Source of the DNA: Leishmania infantum JPCM5
Taxonomy: Eukaryota; Euglenozoa; Kinetoplastea; Trypanosomatida; Trypanosomatidae
Length of the DNA stretch: 12,036 nt
Assembly (NCBI RefSeq): GCF_000002875.2
Contig: NW_004057909.1
Coordinates: 1 to 12,036, forward strand
Direction of reading: 5' to 3'
Shown here: positions 1-9,627 of the stretch, one piece after another
Layout: every line of letters starts with the position of its first letter
Position numbering within the stretch: position 1 is the first letter of the stretch
Made by a program: the position numbers and the translations under genes
Notes under the pieces: generated by a model
Database searches by the model: none
Told to the model about the DNA's origin: nothing
The model's input: the letters and a program-made list of their open reading frames with translations, nothing else

Positions 1-1640
1 CTAGATTCCATTCGACGGCATATATCTCATCATTAGAAATTTCCCCCGACATCTTCCGCAGCATAGACGAAAGAAACACTGCCGGAAGAGCGATAGCGCA
101 TGCCTCCTCCAAGCAAAGGGCGACGCACGTACGCTCATCGCTGAGGTGGAGGTCTGCATTGATGTACCGCCGTTTCTTGAGCCTCTCCTCGCAGTTCTTC
201 GTAAGAGCCTCCCGCTTCTCAGCACCAGCGCTGCCCTCCGATATCGGGGGGTTCCGGTGTGAGCCGGGCGCTGCGCCACCGCCGTCCCCTGGCACATGCA
301 CCGCAGCACTGCCCCTCTGCCAGTGGGCATCTGCAGCTGCCCCGGGCAGGTGAAGCTCCTCATGCTCCGCCATGGTAGCATAGTGCGCAAAAGTGCTCTT
401 TCCGGGCACAAACCCCGGCAGCGACTTCTTCAGCATGTACAGGCTGCACCCGGGTACGATCACAAGTCCAGTATTAAAGTTCCAGTTCGTGTAGTGGTAA
501 CTCATGCGCTCTGCGGGGGAGCGCAGCTGCGCCTGCGAATGACGGCTCACGTTCTCCTGAACATGCAGACGAACATTGCGAGCCAGGATCAGCGGAATCA
601 GCGCAGACTCCGTAGGCGACCACGGGTAGCCGGAGGCGTACAGGTGGCGGTGCTGATCGTTGCCAAAGGAGAGAATCTTCTGGCTACTCATGTGGGAGCT
701 GGCGCCCATCGAGCTCAGACACTCGCGGTCGAAGTTCGACGGCTTCGGCAGGCTCGCCATGATCAGCCGGCTCAGGTACTCGTTCGGGTACTCCCCCGCG
801 AGGCCCAAGACCAGCCGGCTCACCATGTCCAGGTGCTCCACACTGTTGGCGTAAACGCGATTCACCTTCCTCTGATCCGTCAGGCGACTGTAGCTCCGCA
901 GCAAAAGACCACAGTAGTTGACAAGAAAGACAAGACAGTAGTAGCGGCAGTTCGCCTCCAGCAGCTGAAGAGTGAAAAGCAGCGACGCTGTGCGATCGAT
1001 CGTGCGCCACTTCTGCTTCCCTTTATTGGAGCTGTGCGAGTCAGGGTTCAGCTCCGCAGAGAGCTCCGCGACACCCGAGCAGATCTTCAGGTTGCGCACC
1101 TTCGCGTAGTCGATAAAGCCGCCACCGTCGCCGAGCTTGGCCTCCTTCCACAGCGTCAGGCAGTGCAGCAGCATCTGAGTGTGGGTGATGGTGAAGATGC
1201 AGTAGCGCGCGGCGAGCCCGGTGACCTTCTCCATATGTGCTGTGGAGGGGATCAGCTGTAGGTACGTGTGCCCAATATCAGCGAGCAACCGATAGTAGTC
1301 CATGACATCAGTCAGGCCCCCGTCAAGCGGCAGGAAGACGTCAACTACCTTGGTGTCGTGCACGGACTGTGCACCGTTCGTCCTTGCGTCCGCCTGCTCC
1401 GCAGAGTCGCCGCCATCGCCCCTGTCACCGCTGCCCGGCAGCTCGTCTGCCTTGTCCGGCACACTACCCCCAAGCACGGTCTGCGGCTGCACATCGTTGC
1501 ACGGGCCCAGCGGGCCGTCAGCGGCCGGGCCTGCGTCGACATCCTCCTGCACACCGTCCTTCGGCAGCGACGCGCCGCCGCCCTCGAAACCAGCGCTGCG
1601 CTCCTTCTGCAGCACCGCCTTTGTGAACGTGTCCCAGAAG
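1..1640. repeat. Left copy of the window-terminal direct repeat
   Basis: Bases 1-1640 reappear in the same orientation at 10399-12036. By eye the interior is identical. The only differences are substitutions at 10, 14 and 18 at this edge and two one-base gaps near the far edge. The repeat is not a mobile element: it has no boundaries of its own and simply stops where the window stops. It sits inside the 620-residue gene. Confidence 0.95.
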
Positions 1641-1786
1641 TGCCGCCCGGGGTGTCGTGTCAGCGCCTGCACAAAGTACACCTCCGACACGGTGAAGCGG
1701 CCTTCTTGCGCGGCCTTCACGCCGCGGTAAAACACCTCCGGGTGCCCTTCGCCCTCCAAGGGCACCGAGGACTGCCTGTTGCCCAT
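1..1786 (-). CDS. Unrecognised trypanosomatid protein, candidate N-myristoylated, TPR-like N terminus (copy 1, 3' end cut by window edge)
   Basis: I do not recognise this protein, so no function is given. The frame is open from ATG at 1786 to the left edge; the missing tail can be read from the second copy, giving 620 residues. I chose this start because the inferred 5' leader back to the splice acceptor at 1878 contains no other ATG. The protein begins MGNRQSS, with Gly2 and Ser6 as in N-myristoylation sites. Residues about 17-48 resemble one tetratricopeptide (TPR) helix pair (YRG, EGRF, YF, AL and HP at the expected spacing). Residues about 78-141 are an acidic Gly/Asp/Ala-rich linker. The body from about 148 carries LGDGGGF (218-224), a hydrophobic helix (about 282-297), QHRH (378-381) and LHLSDE (546-551). 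A second Gly/Ala-rich variable stretch lies near 482-527. Codons are GC3-rich and no stop interrupts the frame. Near the left edge two residues differ from copy 2 (Gly to Ala, Gly to Trp), probably edge errors. Membrane anchoring is inference from the N-terminal motif. Confidence 0.82.
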   Translation of the reverse strand, partial: MGNRQSSVPLEGEGHPEVFYRGVKAAQEGRFTVSEVYFVQALTRHPGRHFWDTFTKAVLQKERSAGFEGGGASLPKDGVQEDVDAGPAADGPLGPCNDVQPQTVLGGSVPDKADELPGSGDRGDGGDSAEQADARTNGAQSVHDTKVVDVFLPLDGGLTDVMDYYRLLADIGHTYLQLIPSTAHMEKVTGLAARYCIFTITHTQMLLHCLTLWKEAKLGDGGGFIDYAKVRNLKICSGVAELSAELNPDSHSSNKGKQKWRTIDRTASLLFTLQLLEANCRYYCLVFLVNYCGLLLRSYSRLTDQRKVNRVYANSVEHLDMVSRLVLGLAGEYPNEYLSRLIMASLPKPSNFDRECLSSMGASSHMSSQKILSFGNDQHRHLYASGYPWSPTESALIPLILARNVRLHVQENVSRHSQAQLRSPAERMSYHYTNWNFNTGLVIVPGCSLYMLKKSLPGFVPGKSTFAHYATMAEHEELHLPGAAADAHWQRGSAAVHVPGDGGGAAPGSHRNPPISEGSAGAEKREALTKNCEERLKKRRYINADLHLSDERTCVALCLEEACAIALPAVFLSSMLRKMSGEISNDEIYAVEWNL

Positions 1787-3345
1787 TCCAGCGCAGACAC
1801 CTTGGGCAGAGCGGCAGGCAAGAGCCGATGCGTACAGGAGAGCGGAGAGCAGAGTGGCCGGCGATGACGCGCCTCAACTGTGCGGCCGGGGGAGGCGGAG
1901 GCGGGAGCCGCAGTGCGGCGGCCAGCAGAGGAAGAGCGAGGAAGGCTCGTGGGAGCAAAGCGGGAAACGAGAGGCACACGGGCGCTGTTATTTCAGCTGC
2001 TCTCAAGCACAAGGCAGGGGAGGACGGGGGCGCAACGAGAGGCGTGGGGTAGAGCAGGATGGAGGCATGAAGCACATGCTTCACGGAGGGAGGGCAGCAC
2101 CAGAAGCCGCCGTCACAGCAGTGCCGTAGCAATACAGGCATTAAGCGCCACACCACCGCGCATCCGAATTCGGCGCCCGCCCGTGTGAGTGTGACGCGCG
2201 CGCGCAACTGCCGCCAGCAGGCTCACGTGCAGCAGCATACAATGCGGTGGCGCTGGTGTTCTGCCTACGGGCTGTTTATGTCCGTCGGGTGCGCCCCCCA
2301 CAGATCGCCACGGGTCATGCGGGCTGCTGAGTGCGACTACCCTCGAGGAAAGCGGGATGCTGATTGTACTTCGTCACGCACGCAAGGGAGCAAAGAAGGG
2401 GGAGAAGCAAAGGCGCAGCTCGATTCCCGCACAGGCTCCCCCTCTTCCGCCCTCGAAGCCAACGGCGTCGTGCGGGTGGAAAGAGTCTCCTCAATCAGTG
2501 TGGTCGGAGGCGAGCCCGTGCAAGGTGAGGCAGGCACGGCACGGTCCGCAAAAGGGGAGCACACCGATACGACATCACGCAGCCAAAGCCACCGGCACAC
2601 CACACGCCGTGACCGCTTCGCAGCACAGTGTAATGCTGCAGAGGTAGTAGGCAGAGGCTCCCAGGTCACGGTGCCCGACCGCAGGCGAGCAGCCAAGCAT
2701 AGCAGTCGGCAGGCTTTTCCGTGTGCGCGCGGGAGGTCCAAGAGCAAAAGGCACGGGGGCATCGCGCAGTGCGTGGGAGCAGGGGCCACCGGGGAGAGCG
2801 GCGGCATGCACGGCTCCAGCGCGTCGCCCCGCCGTCGAGCACACGCTCATGCGCGTGCGCCGGCCCGGACGATCCAGCCTGAGATGGAGGGAAGCAAAGG
2901 GCGCGAGAGAGCAGCGCACGCACGAGCAGAGGGGAAGAAGAGGGGACAGCAACGCGAGGGGCGCGAAGCGGATGAAGCGCACGCAAAGTCGCGCCCACCA
3001 AGGCGGCACGAGCCCCTCGGTGGGCAGGCAGAAGATGAGAGCAAAAAGGGCCTGACGCAGCTGTCTCTCCCCTTCCGCTGTTGCGCTTGGCACCCCTCAG
3101 CCGCTGCGCCGCGTGCAGGGTGTGCGGGAAAGTGCAGCGAGAAGAGAACACCACAAGGGCGATGCAGCGAAAAGCCGACACGACAAGCGTGCGCGCCAGT
3201 GCCCAGGCCGACGGCGACGCTGAGCGACAACGCAAGAGGGAGCTGCCGTCGGACAGCATGCGCATCACGGCGAGGAGACGCGCGCAGAGGGATTAGCGGC
3301 AAAACTGAGGTCGGCGGCCGCCCGCCCAAAAGAAACCGAGCGGGT
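1787..3345. other. Intergenic region between the decayed paralogue and the intact gene
   Basis: No gene is supported here. Long frames are open on both strands (including 435 codons on plus), but they are Arg/Ala/Gly-rich and explained by GC-rich composition. The minus strand has repeated pyrimidine tracts, for example around 2390-2420 and 2880-2950, typical of trypanosomatid intercistronic DNA. A short alternating CG run lies near 2192-2203. The left end holds the 5' leader and splice acceptor of the intact gene. Confidence 0.6.
1878..1945 (-). promoter_or_regulatory. Candidate polypyrimidine tract and trans-splice acceptor for the 620-residue gene
   Basis: Read on the minus strand, 1945 down to 1880 is pyrimidine-rich (starts CTTCCTCGCTCTTCCTC, later CGCCTCCGCCTCCCCC) and contains no AG. 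The first AG is the CACAG ending at 1878. Trans-splicing here would leave a 91-base leader (1877-1787) with no upstream ATG before the start at 1786. Trypanosomatids add the spliced leader at the first AG after such a tract, so the arrangement supports both the start codon and the lineage. A weaker alternative acceptor (CAAG) lies near 1803. Confidence 0.6.
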
Positions 3346-5033
3346 CTCCCTTGCCGCGAGCGGCCACCAGAGGCTCCGCTCGAGTGCGCTGCGTGGCATG
3401 ACCACTTCGGCCGACTCCGCGCCGCGCAGCGTCTCCGCCACATTCGCCAGCGCCTGCATGCAGAGCGGAATCGCCCGCCAGTGATCCTGTGAACGGGCGC
3501 AGCACAGCCAGCCACCGTGGCGTCGCCTAGGCGCAGCAGCACAAGCGTGTGCTCGTCGCTCAGGTCGAGGTCTGTGCTCGTGGCGCCACCTCCGCTGAGC
3601 GCCTTCTCTCTGCACCTCTCCGCAAACGCCGTGCGCGGCGCAGGCGTCGTGGCCTTTACAGCATCATCGGCCTGCCCCAGGTGGGCATTGCTAGCCACTC
3701 CGTCGGCTCGGGGGCCCAGCACGGCCGCCCTGGTGCCGTCCACGCCCGAGTGCACAGGCGACGCCGCAACGCGGCCCCCGTAGGCAGCGCGTGCCGTCAT
3801 CTCCGCCCCGTGTGCCTTTGCGCCCCTCCCCGGGCACACGCTCCCGGGAGGGAGAGGGGGTGGGGGGGGGGGGGGGGCAACCTCTCGGCCGTGCACGGGC
3901 TGTATCCACGGACACCACGGAACAGGGACACTCATTCCCAGCAGATGCAGCGGCCGCGCGTGCGCTGTGCAGGCGACAAGAGCTGCGCACCGGCACCGCC
4001 TGGCCCGCACACGTGTCGATGGCGGTCGCTGCTGAGACACGCCCACCGGCGCGTACTCGAGTTCGAGCACCGTTTCTCAGCGGGGAGTGACCCTTCCAGC
4101 GCATCCGAGGTCAGCGGCGGCATGTGCGCGGCAACGAGCTTGCCGACACGCTTCTGTGGATAGCCGCTGCCAGCATTCCGCAGGAGCCCGGGCATGGCAT
4201 CCCAGTGCCCTCCGCACACGGACACGCACGACCTTCTGCATGTGGGGTGCCGTCACGGCGGCGTGCGTGCCCGTGTGAGGGGACTGCAGTAGCCGATCAG
4301 AGAAGACTGCTCGCAGTAGCAACAGCTTGCCTCCACGAGCGCCAGCGTCGACAACATAGACGCCGTGCACGACATGCGCCGCCACTCCCGCTTGCTGACT
4401 CGTGCGCTGCCTCTGCCTGTCCCTGCAGCATCGTGCGCCGGCACAGCAGCCGCAGCGATCCTCAGACCTCGAGTCCTGCGGTGGCCGACAAAGCCGCCGC
4501 CATCACCGAGGCTCTCCTCCCTCCACAGCGTCGGGCAGCGCAGCAGAATCCGAGTGCGGCTGGTGGGGAAGAGCCAGTCGCGCGCGGCTGCAGACACGCC
4601 AGCGCAATATCCACTACCAGCCGGAAGGAGCCCAAGATGCCCTCCAGGCGGCTGTTGAAAGGCAGACGAATGGCCCACGGGGCTCGCCCCCCGCGCCTGC
4701 TGCGCCGCCTCAGGGAAGCGGGCCTCCACATCCGCGCTAACCTGAGCGGCTTTCGCATTTTCACTAGAGAGACAAACGCCCCAGCCGATCCCCACGCCGC
4801 AGTCGCCTCGGTGCGCCGATCCGCCGTTCAGCTGTTCGCTGCCCTTTCGTTCTCTCACGCCCGCAGACGCCCAGGCAACGCTGCAGCTCGCCTTCCATCG
4901 AGTCCACATGCGCGCCTTTGCATGGAAAGACGGGCTGCAGCACTTCGCCACGCTCTGCCACAGCCGGGATCGGCGTGTGCCAAGGTACGGCCCCGACAAG
5001 CCAAAGCGGGCCCGTTGAATTCCCGGCGCCCAT
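3346..5033 (-). pseudogene. Decayed paralogue of the 620-residue gene
   Basis: Colinear blocks of similarity to the intact protein occur in order on the minus strand but in shifting frames. At 4674-4588 IRLPFNSRLEGILGSFRLV parallels [19 protein letters not shown]. At 4561-4457 a different frame carries TLWREESLGDGGGF against [14 protein letters not shown]. At 4393-4256 WRRMSCTASMLSTLALVEA matches [19 protein letters not shown], and that frame then meets TGA at 4255-4253. At 4207-4000 the block HWDAM...GSGYP...DRHRHV matches EHLDM...GEYP...DQHRHL. At 3935-3508 a third frame holds LPPGSVCPGRGAKAH and LDLSDEHT, matching [13 protein letters not shown] and LHLSDERT. At 3465-3346 another frame holds a degenerate C terminus. 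The left limit is where similarity fades. The right limit is a possible start at 5033 (MGAGNS, again with Gly2 and Ser6), which is less certain. Several frameshifts plus the stop mean no full-length product. Confidence 0.8.
3862..3877 (+). repeat. Homopolymer run of 16 G
   Basis: Sixteen consecutive G on the plus strand, preceded by GAGGGGGT, lie inside the decayed paralogue. On the gene's sense strand this is a C run, read as a proline stretch. It falls just before the block matching LPGFVPGKS of the intact protein, which has no such stretch. This is probably a slippage expansion, and its length may be misassembled. Confidence 0.9.
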
Positions 5034-6876
5034 CACGACGGCAGGCCCGCACTACCACTGCCGTCTGCATCAGATCGAGGCGAGCTCGAGAGCGACCAAG
5101 CACACAAAATGGAAAGAAGCGTGCAACACATCTATGCTGAGGCAGCGCCACCGCCGCTGCCTGGCGCTCGCGTGCCATGTGGCGACCCGGCGCACGAAAG
5201 GAGACGGGTGTGAGCGTCAGTGAGACGGTCACTCGGAACGGAGAGAGAAGCAGGAGCAAAACACAGAAAGTGCACAAGGACAGCAAAAGCAGCGACGACA
5301 GGCACCGCCTCCTCGAGCACAGATGTCGAGACACACAGATTCCGTCGGAGCTGCCTGTCTCCAGCTGCGCACGACACACTTGTGACTTTCATCCCTTAGT
5401 GTCCCAACGGCAGCGGGGGCAGCCGCAGAAAAACCGACACAGGAGAGACAAGGGCTTCCTTACCTCCGCTTCCAAAGTCCGGTCTCCCTGGCAGCGTCCT
5501 CATCCATCTACGGCCGCCGGCGGCGAAGCATCCCTCAGCAGACGCGTCTGTGCAACGCGCCCGCTCTACGCCACCGTCTGTACGCTCCGCCGTGGCCCTG
5601 TCAGCCACAGACGAGGAGTGAGGCCGTGCAGCCGTCCGCCACACGGCGGCACATGCACAGGGCGCGTGCATCATCCATGCAGTGAGGCCGCCGCGGTCCA
5701 ATAGATCGCAGAGCTGCGACGGCCACCGCTCACGTTTCTCTGTTGTCGTGCCTCCCTCCGCAGATATGCCGTTCATGGGCAAGCACACCAAAAGAAGGAA
5801 AGGGAAAAAGGCGGCCGCCATCCGCACGCACTACCACGGTGTCACACTCACAGCCACCTCTCGCGCTGCTTTCGTGGAATGGCTTCGAACAAGCAGCACA
5901 TACGGTTTGCAGTCCGCTTCGCACATGCGCACGGCAGGCGCGGCCGTGGAGGGAGGGGCGCGACGGCATCGGTGGGTACGGCGAAGGCGACGCGCCTAGA
6001 TCGGAGACGAAAACAAGAAGAAAACGTTTTCCACAAGGTGACGCGCAGCGCAGAGGAAAAAGCGGACGGGGAGCCCTGAAGGTAATCACAGTGAGCTGCG
6101 GTACTTCCGCATACCGGGGGAGGGAGAAAACGGGGCCCTACAGAGCCAGAGACAGTGAGAATGCCCCTTGAGTGCGCGTGGGAAAGTTGTTTTCCTGCCC
6201 TCCCTTCCTTCTGCTTTCACGCGTTCCTCGGCGTGATTGCGTTTGCTCCGTCCCTTCACCCACGACGCCACACCGCATCGCGTCCACTCGGTAGGAAGAG
6301 GGAGAGACGCAAGGGGGAGGGGGGAGGCGGCGAGGAAGGGAGGACACCGGGCGCAAGAGACGACGCAGAAGATAAGCCACAAACAAGAGGGAGAGAGGAG
6401 GAGGAGGTGCGAGACACAGCAAGATGAACGCACATGAAACGAGAGAGACACGGAGGACGAGAAAGAAGGGGGAAAGAGAACAGCAGAAACAGCCCGAAAA
6501 AGAATACACCGCAGAAGCAACGCACTCCGCACTCACGCTCATCCGCACGCACGCCGCAAATACTGTCGCCCCCACTTAGCGCCCCAAAAGAAAAAAGAAC
6601 GTAATGGCAACATGGGAAGGCGGCGCACCGTCGAGGGGACAAGCGGCACAGAAGCAAGACAGCAGCACAGAGCATTTGCGAGGCGTGAGGAGACACTCGT
6701 TATTCTTCTACATCAATGGGCGCCGAAGCGAAAACTCAGCTCACGCACTGCCGCCTGTGCAGCACAATAATATAATTCCATCAGAATAAGAGACACACAG
6801 AAGGATCTACCTTTTCTACATATATGGGCACAGACGCCCAAAATACTACGGGCCTTGAGCCACTGCATACCACCGC
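5034..6876. other. Intergenic region between the tandem array and the decayed paralogue
   Basis: No gene is convincingly supported. On the minus strand there are pyrimidine tracts near 5238-5265, near 5795-5815 and a long one near 6290-6500. These could be splice and polyadenylation signals for whatever once lay downstream. Minus-strand frames crossing these tracts look rich in Leu, Phe, Ser and Pro and imitate membrane proteins or signal peptides; see the separate finding for 5396-5827. The last part (about 6560-6860) is more AT-rich, with ATAATATAATT near 6768. Confidence 0.5.
6290..6500 (-). promoter_or_regulatory. Long polypyrimidine-rich stretch on the minus strand
   Basis: About 210 bases are dominated by A and G on plus (GGGGGAGG, GAGGAGGAGG, GAAAGAAGGGGG), so they are pyrimidine-rich on the presumed transcribed strand. 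In trypanosomatids such tracts direct trans-splicing downstream and polyadenylation upstream. No intact gene starts soon after it on the minus strand, so it may be a leftover signal of the decayed paralogue or of a transcript I cannot see. Confidence 0.35.
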
Positions 6877-7793
6877 AGCTCGCCTACCTTCGCAGGCATA
6901 CGGCTCAGCAGTCTTCGCCCAGGACGCAGCGCCCTGCCGTCGAGCCGGGGCCGCGCGCCTAGCGGGCTCCTCTCGCTCAGCCTCCGGATGCGCGCAGCCC
7001 CAGCGCAGCCCACTGCCCGCCCACACCAGCAGTCCGCAGCCAGCACCCAAGGCCAGGCCGCAGGCCCCCGGCGGCCCCACAGAGCAGGCACGCGGCCCTC
7101 GTGCCACCACGCCGTGGCCGGCATCCTCAGGCGAAGCCGGGAGTAGGCGGCTCCAGCATCAGAATCGAAGACGAAAATCCTCTTCCGCATACTTGGGTGC
7201 GCCATGGTATGGCAAGGGGGATGGTGAGGCCCGTGGCAACAGCCGGTCGTGTCGCGCCACTCACGCTCCGCAACGAGAAAGCACATCGCAGCAAAAAAAA
7301 GGAGAAAAGCAGCAGTCCACCAAGCAGTTCAAGCCTATATGAGGTAAGAATCAGTGCTTGGTCCTTCCCTTCCGCCTACTCTGGGTGAACAACCACGAGC
7401 AGAACGTGGAAAGCAAACTTCGCCGAGAAGAGACAGGAGCCACAACCGCCGCAGCTGCACCAGGATTCGTCCGCCATAGTGGTGCCCTGCGGCGGCAGAG
7501 ATGCGTATGACAGACACAAAAGACGACGGCAAAGAGCCGAGCACAAACTGGCGCACTTGGCGAGCACAGGGGCATCACATATGTGTACAGCCCAAGTGAG
7601 GATGAAGAGAAATCAATAATTAGGTGCCGCAAAACACATTCTCTCCCGCCACATCCGCGACGCTATGGCGGACAGTAAAACAACATCGTGAGATAAGATG
7701 AGCTTACACACAGGCACAGGCGCAGCGCCATTCTTCCTTTTCGAAATGTGCCCCTCTACCTGAACACGCCGGCCTACACGCACATGCAACCTC
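6877..7793. repeat. 917-bp unit A
   Basis: First unit. It has a private T at 6889 (C in the others). The sequence just left of 6872 is unrelated to the end of the other units, so this is the true left border of the array. Confidence 0.93.
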
Positions 7794-8710
7794 AGCTCGC
7801 CTACCCTCGCAGGCATACGGCTCAGCAGTCTTCGCCCAGGACGCAGCGCCCTGCCGTCGAGCCGGGGCCGCGCGCCTAGCGGGCTCCTCTCGCTCAGCCT
7901 CCGGATGCGCGCAGCCCCAGCGCAACCCACTGCCCGCCCACACCAGCAGTCCGCAGCCAGCACCCAAGGCCAGGCCGCAGGCCCCCGGCGGCCCCACAGA
8001 GCAGGCACGCGGCCCTCGTGCCACCACGCCGTGGCCGGCATCCTCAGGCGAAGCCGGGAGTAGGCGGCTCCAGCATCAGAATCGAAGACGAAAATCCTCT
8101 TCCGCATACTTGGGTGCGCCATGGTATGGCAAGGGGGATGGTGAGGCCCGTGGCAACAGCCGGTCGTGTCGCGCCACTCACGCTCCGCAACGAGAAAGCA
8201 CATCGCAGCAAAAAAAAGGAGAAAAGCAGCAGTCCACCAAGCAGTTCAAGCCTATATGAGGTAAGAATCAGTGCTTGGTCCTTCCCTTCCGCCTACTCTG
8301 GGTGAACAACCACGAGCAGAACGTGGAAAGCAAACTTCGCCGAGAAGAGACAGGAGCCACAACCGCCGCAGCTGCACCAGGATTCGTCCGCCATAGTGGT
8401 GCCCTGCGGCGGCAGAGATGCGTATGACAGACACAAAAGACGACGGCAAAGAGCCGAGCACAAACTGGCGCACTTGGCGAGCACAGGGGCATCACATATG
8501 TGTACAGCCCAAGTGAGGATGAAGAGAAATCAATAATTAGGTGCCGCAAAACACATTCTCTCCCGCCACATCCGCGACGCTATGGCGGACAGTAAAACAA
8601 CATCGTGAGATAAGATGAGCTTACACACAGGCACAGGCGCAGCGCCATTCTTCCTTTTCGAAATGTGCCCCTCTACCTGAACACGCCGGCCTACACGCAC
8701 ATGCAACCTC
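7794..8710. repeat. 917-bp unit B
   Basis: Second unit. It has a private A at 7925 (G in the others) and shares the A at 7929 with unit A. Confidence 0.93.
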
Positions 8711-9627
8711 AGCTCGCCTACCCTCGCAGGCATACGGCTCAGCAGTCTTCGCCCAGGACGCAGCGCCCTGCCGTCGAGCCGGGGCCGCGCGCCTAGCGGG
8801 CTCCTCTCGCTCAGCCTCCGGATGCGCGCAGCCCCAGCGCAGCCCTCTGCCCGCCCACACCAGCAGTCCGCAGCCAGCACCCAAGGCCAGGCCGCAGGCC
8901 CCCGGCGGCCCCACAGAACAGGCACGCGGCCCTCGTGCCACCACGCCGTGGCCGGCATCCTCAGGCGAAGCCGGGAGTAGGCGACTCCATCATCAGAATC
9001 GAAGACGAAAATCCTCTTCCGCATACTTGGGTGCGCCATGGTATGGCAAGGGGGACGGTGAGGCCCGTGGCAACAGCCGGTCGTGTCGCGCCACTCACGC
9101 TCCGCAACGAGAAAGCACATCGCAGCAAAAAAAAGGAGAAAAGCAGCAGTCCACCAAGCAGTTCAAGCCTATATGAGGTAAGAATCAGTGCTTGGTCCTT
9201 CCCTTCCGCCTACTCTGGGTGAACAACCACGAGCAGAACGTGGAAAGCAAACTTCGCCGAGAAGAGACAGGAGCCACAACCGCCGCAGCTGCACCAGGAT
9301 TCGTCCGCCATAGTGGTGCCCTGCGGCGGCAGAGATGCGTATGACAGACACAAAAGACGACGGCAAAGAGCCGAGCACAAACTGGCGCACTTGGCGAGCA
9401 CAGGGGCATCACATATGTGTACAGCCCAAGTGAGGATGAAGAGAAATCAATAATTAGGTGCCGCAAAACACATTCTCTCCCGCCACATCCGCGACGCTAT
9501 GGCGGACAGTAAAACAACATCGTGAGATAAGATGAGCTTACACACAGGCACAGGCGCAGCGCCATTCTTCCTTTTCGCAATGTGCCCCTCTACCTGAACA
9601 CGCCGGCCTACACGCACATGCAACCTC
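8711..9627. repeat. 917-bp unit C
   Basis: Third unit and the most divergent. Private changes lie at 8918, 8984, 8990, 9056 and 9578. It shares the T at 8846 with the partial unit D. Confidence 0.93.

Noticed and set aside
218..300. Gly-rich motif LGDGGGF in the 620-residue protein (residues 218-224) as a nucleotide-binding loop
   Set aside because: It lacks the Lys-Ser/Thr of a P-loop and the tubulin/FtsZ GGGTGS pattern. It is conserved in the relic but no nucleotide role can be claimed.
296..1261. A 321-codon plus-strand frame, repeated at 10694-11659
   Set aside because: It lies antisense to the 620-residue gene in both copies and is its GC-rich shadow. Its perfect repetition only reflects the identical DNA.
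1518..2207. A 229-codon minus-strand frame overlapping the gene start
   Set aside because: It is in another frame from the gene, crosses the pyrimidine tract and splice acceptor, and owes its Leu/Pro/Ala-rich sequence to that composition.
2185..3492. A 435-codon open frame on the plus strand
   Set aside because: It runs against the only supported genes, is dominated by Arg, Ala, Gly and Ser with no recognisable domain, and overlaps the relic's C-terminal region. Long chance frames are common at this GC content.
6256..6696. Minus-strand frame rich in Phe, Leu, Ser and Pro resembling a membrane protein
   Set aside because: The hydrophobic stretches are translated polypyrimidine tract. Other frames of the same tract look equally hydrophobic.
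7341..7360. GAG/GTAAGA in the 917-bp unit as an intron donor
   Set aside because: Cis-introns are extremely rare in trypanosomatids and no matching acceptor or split coding sequence is visible.
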